A stretch of 7,485 nt of DNA. It comes from Burkholderiales bacterium. GTDB taxonomy: Bacteria; Pseudomonadota; Gammaproteobacteria; Burkholderiales; Burkholderiaceae_D. Position 1 is the first letter of the stretch; every line of letters begins with the position of its first letter. Of this stretch, positions 7,182-7,485 are shown in pieces. Where the stretch lies: assembly GCA_028868455.1 (NCBI GenBank), contig JAGWUK010000138.1:1-7485 (forward strand). The letters run 5' to 3'. The notes below the pieces were generated by a model. That model did no database searches. It had not been told where the DNA came from and worked only from the letters and a program-made list of their open reading frames with translations. Both the position numbers and the translations under genes were made by a program.

Positions 7182-7485
7182 ATGAGCGAACTCAAGATTG
7201 AAGCCTTTATTTTGCCGCCTATTCCGGCAAAGCGTTATTTTACAATTGGCGAAGTGGGTGACTTATGTGGCGTAAAACCGCATGTGTTGCGTTACTGGGA
7301 GCAAGAGTTTGCGCAATTAAAGCCTGTAAAGCGCCGAGGGAATCGGCGCTATTATCAACATCACGAAGTTTTGTTAATTCGCCGCATACGAGAGTTGCTA
7401 TATGAGCAGGGGTTCACGATTAATGGTGCAAGGAATAAATTAGGTATCAATAATGTGCATGCAGAAGATGACGTCGCAGAATCGG
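7182..7485 (+). CDS. MerR-family transcriptional regulator, 3' end cut by the window
   Basis: The first 101 residues are visible. A short lead of about 18 residues precedes a MerR-type winged helix-turn-helix: YFTIGEVGDLCGVKPHVLRY (19-38) holds the HTH, WEQEF and RRGNRRYYQ (51-59) form the wing with its basic DNA contacts, and the second helical pair runs through LLIRRIRELLYEQGFTINGA (64-83). MerR proteins bind as dimers to overlong promoter spacers and twist DNA. The ligand-sensing C-terminus is mostly beyond the window, so the inducer is unknown, and no metal-binding cysteine pair is visible in this part. GAGAG (7172-7176) overlaps the ihfA stop and lies 5 bases before ATG 7182, so the gene is very likely in the ihfA transcript. 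I recall this ihfA neighbour as common in Burkholderiales, with no assigned function known to me. Confidence 0.9.
   Translation, partial: MSELKIEAFILPPIPAKRYFTIGEVGDLCGVKPHVLRYWEQEFAQLKPVKRRGNRRYYQHHEVLLIRRIRELLYEQGFTINGARNKLGINNVHAEDDVAES

Overview
The window carries a conserved translation and nucleoid-protein gene block, all on the + strand and tightly packed: thrS (5' end cut off), infC, rpmI, rplT, pheS, pheT, ihfA and the start of a MerR-family regulator gene. The gene order and the protein sequences point to a betaproteobacterium, most likely Burkholderiales. Three things support this: an IHF alpha subunit with a roughly 35-residue N-terminal extension, a MerR-type gene directly after ihfA, and IF3 that appears to begin on a rare ATA codon. 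An Oxalobacteraceae-like relative is my guess from the overall look of the proteins and the moderate base composition; I could not test it.

Layout: thrS fills 2-1753. A 71-base gap leads to infC (1825-2346). A 167-base non-coding stretch with several potential RNA hairpins then leads to rpmI (2514-2711) and rplT (2740-3099). A clear intrinsic terminator (3150-3186) ends this ribosomal-protein part. pheS (3227-4243) and pheT (4295-6718) encode the two phenylalanyl-tRNA synthetase subunits. ihfA (6754 or 6760 to 7173) and the MerR-like gene (7182 onward) follow with short gaps. No stretch longer than 300 bases lacks a gene. I see no tRNA, rRNA, insertion sequence, CRISPR array or attachment site.

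The genes serve one theme. ThrRS and PheRS charge tRNAs, IF3 proofreads initiation, and L35 and L20 are large-subunit proteins. IHF alpha is half of a DNA-bending heterodimer. The MerR-like protein is a DNA-binding regulator of unknown target.

I found no exotic undescribed system. The window is an ordinary core region whose interest lies in RNA-level regulation. The points are the non-canonical infC start; the structured rpmI leader, with a hairpin between the Shine-Dalgarno sequence and the start codon and a possible pairing that could hide it; and the rplT-pheS gap, where the terminator sits at the position of the E. coli pheM attenuator but without a classical Phe-rich leader.
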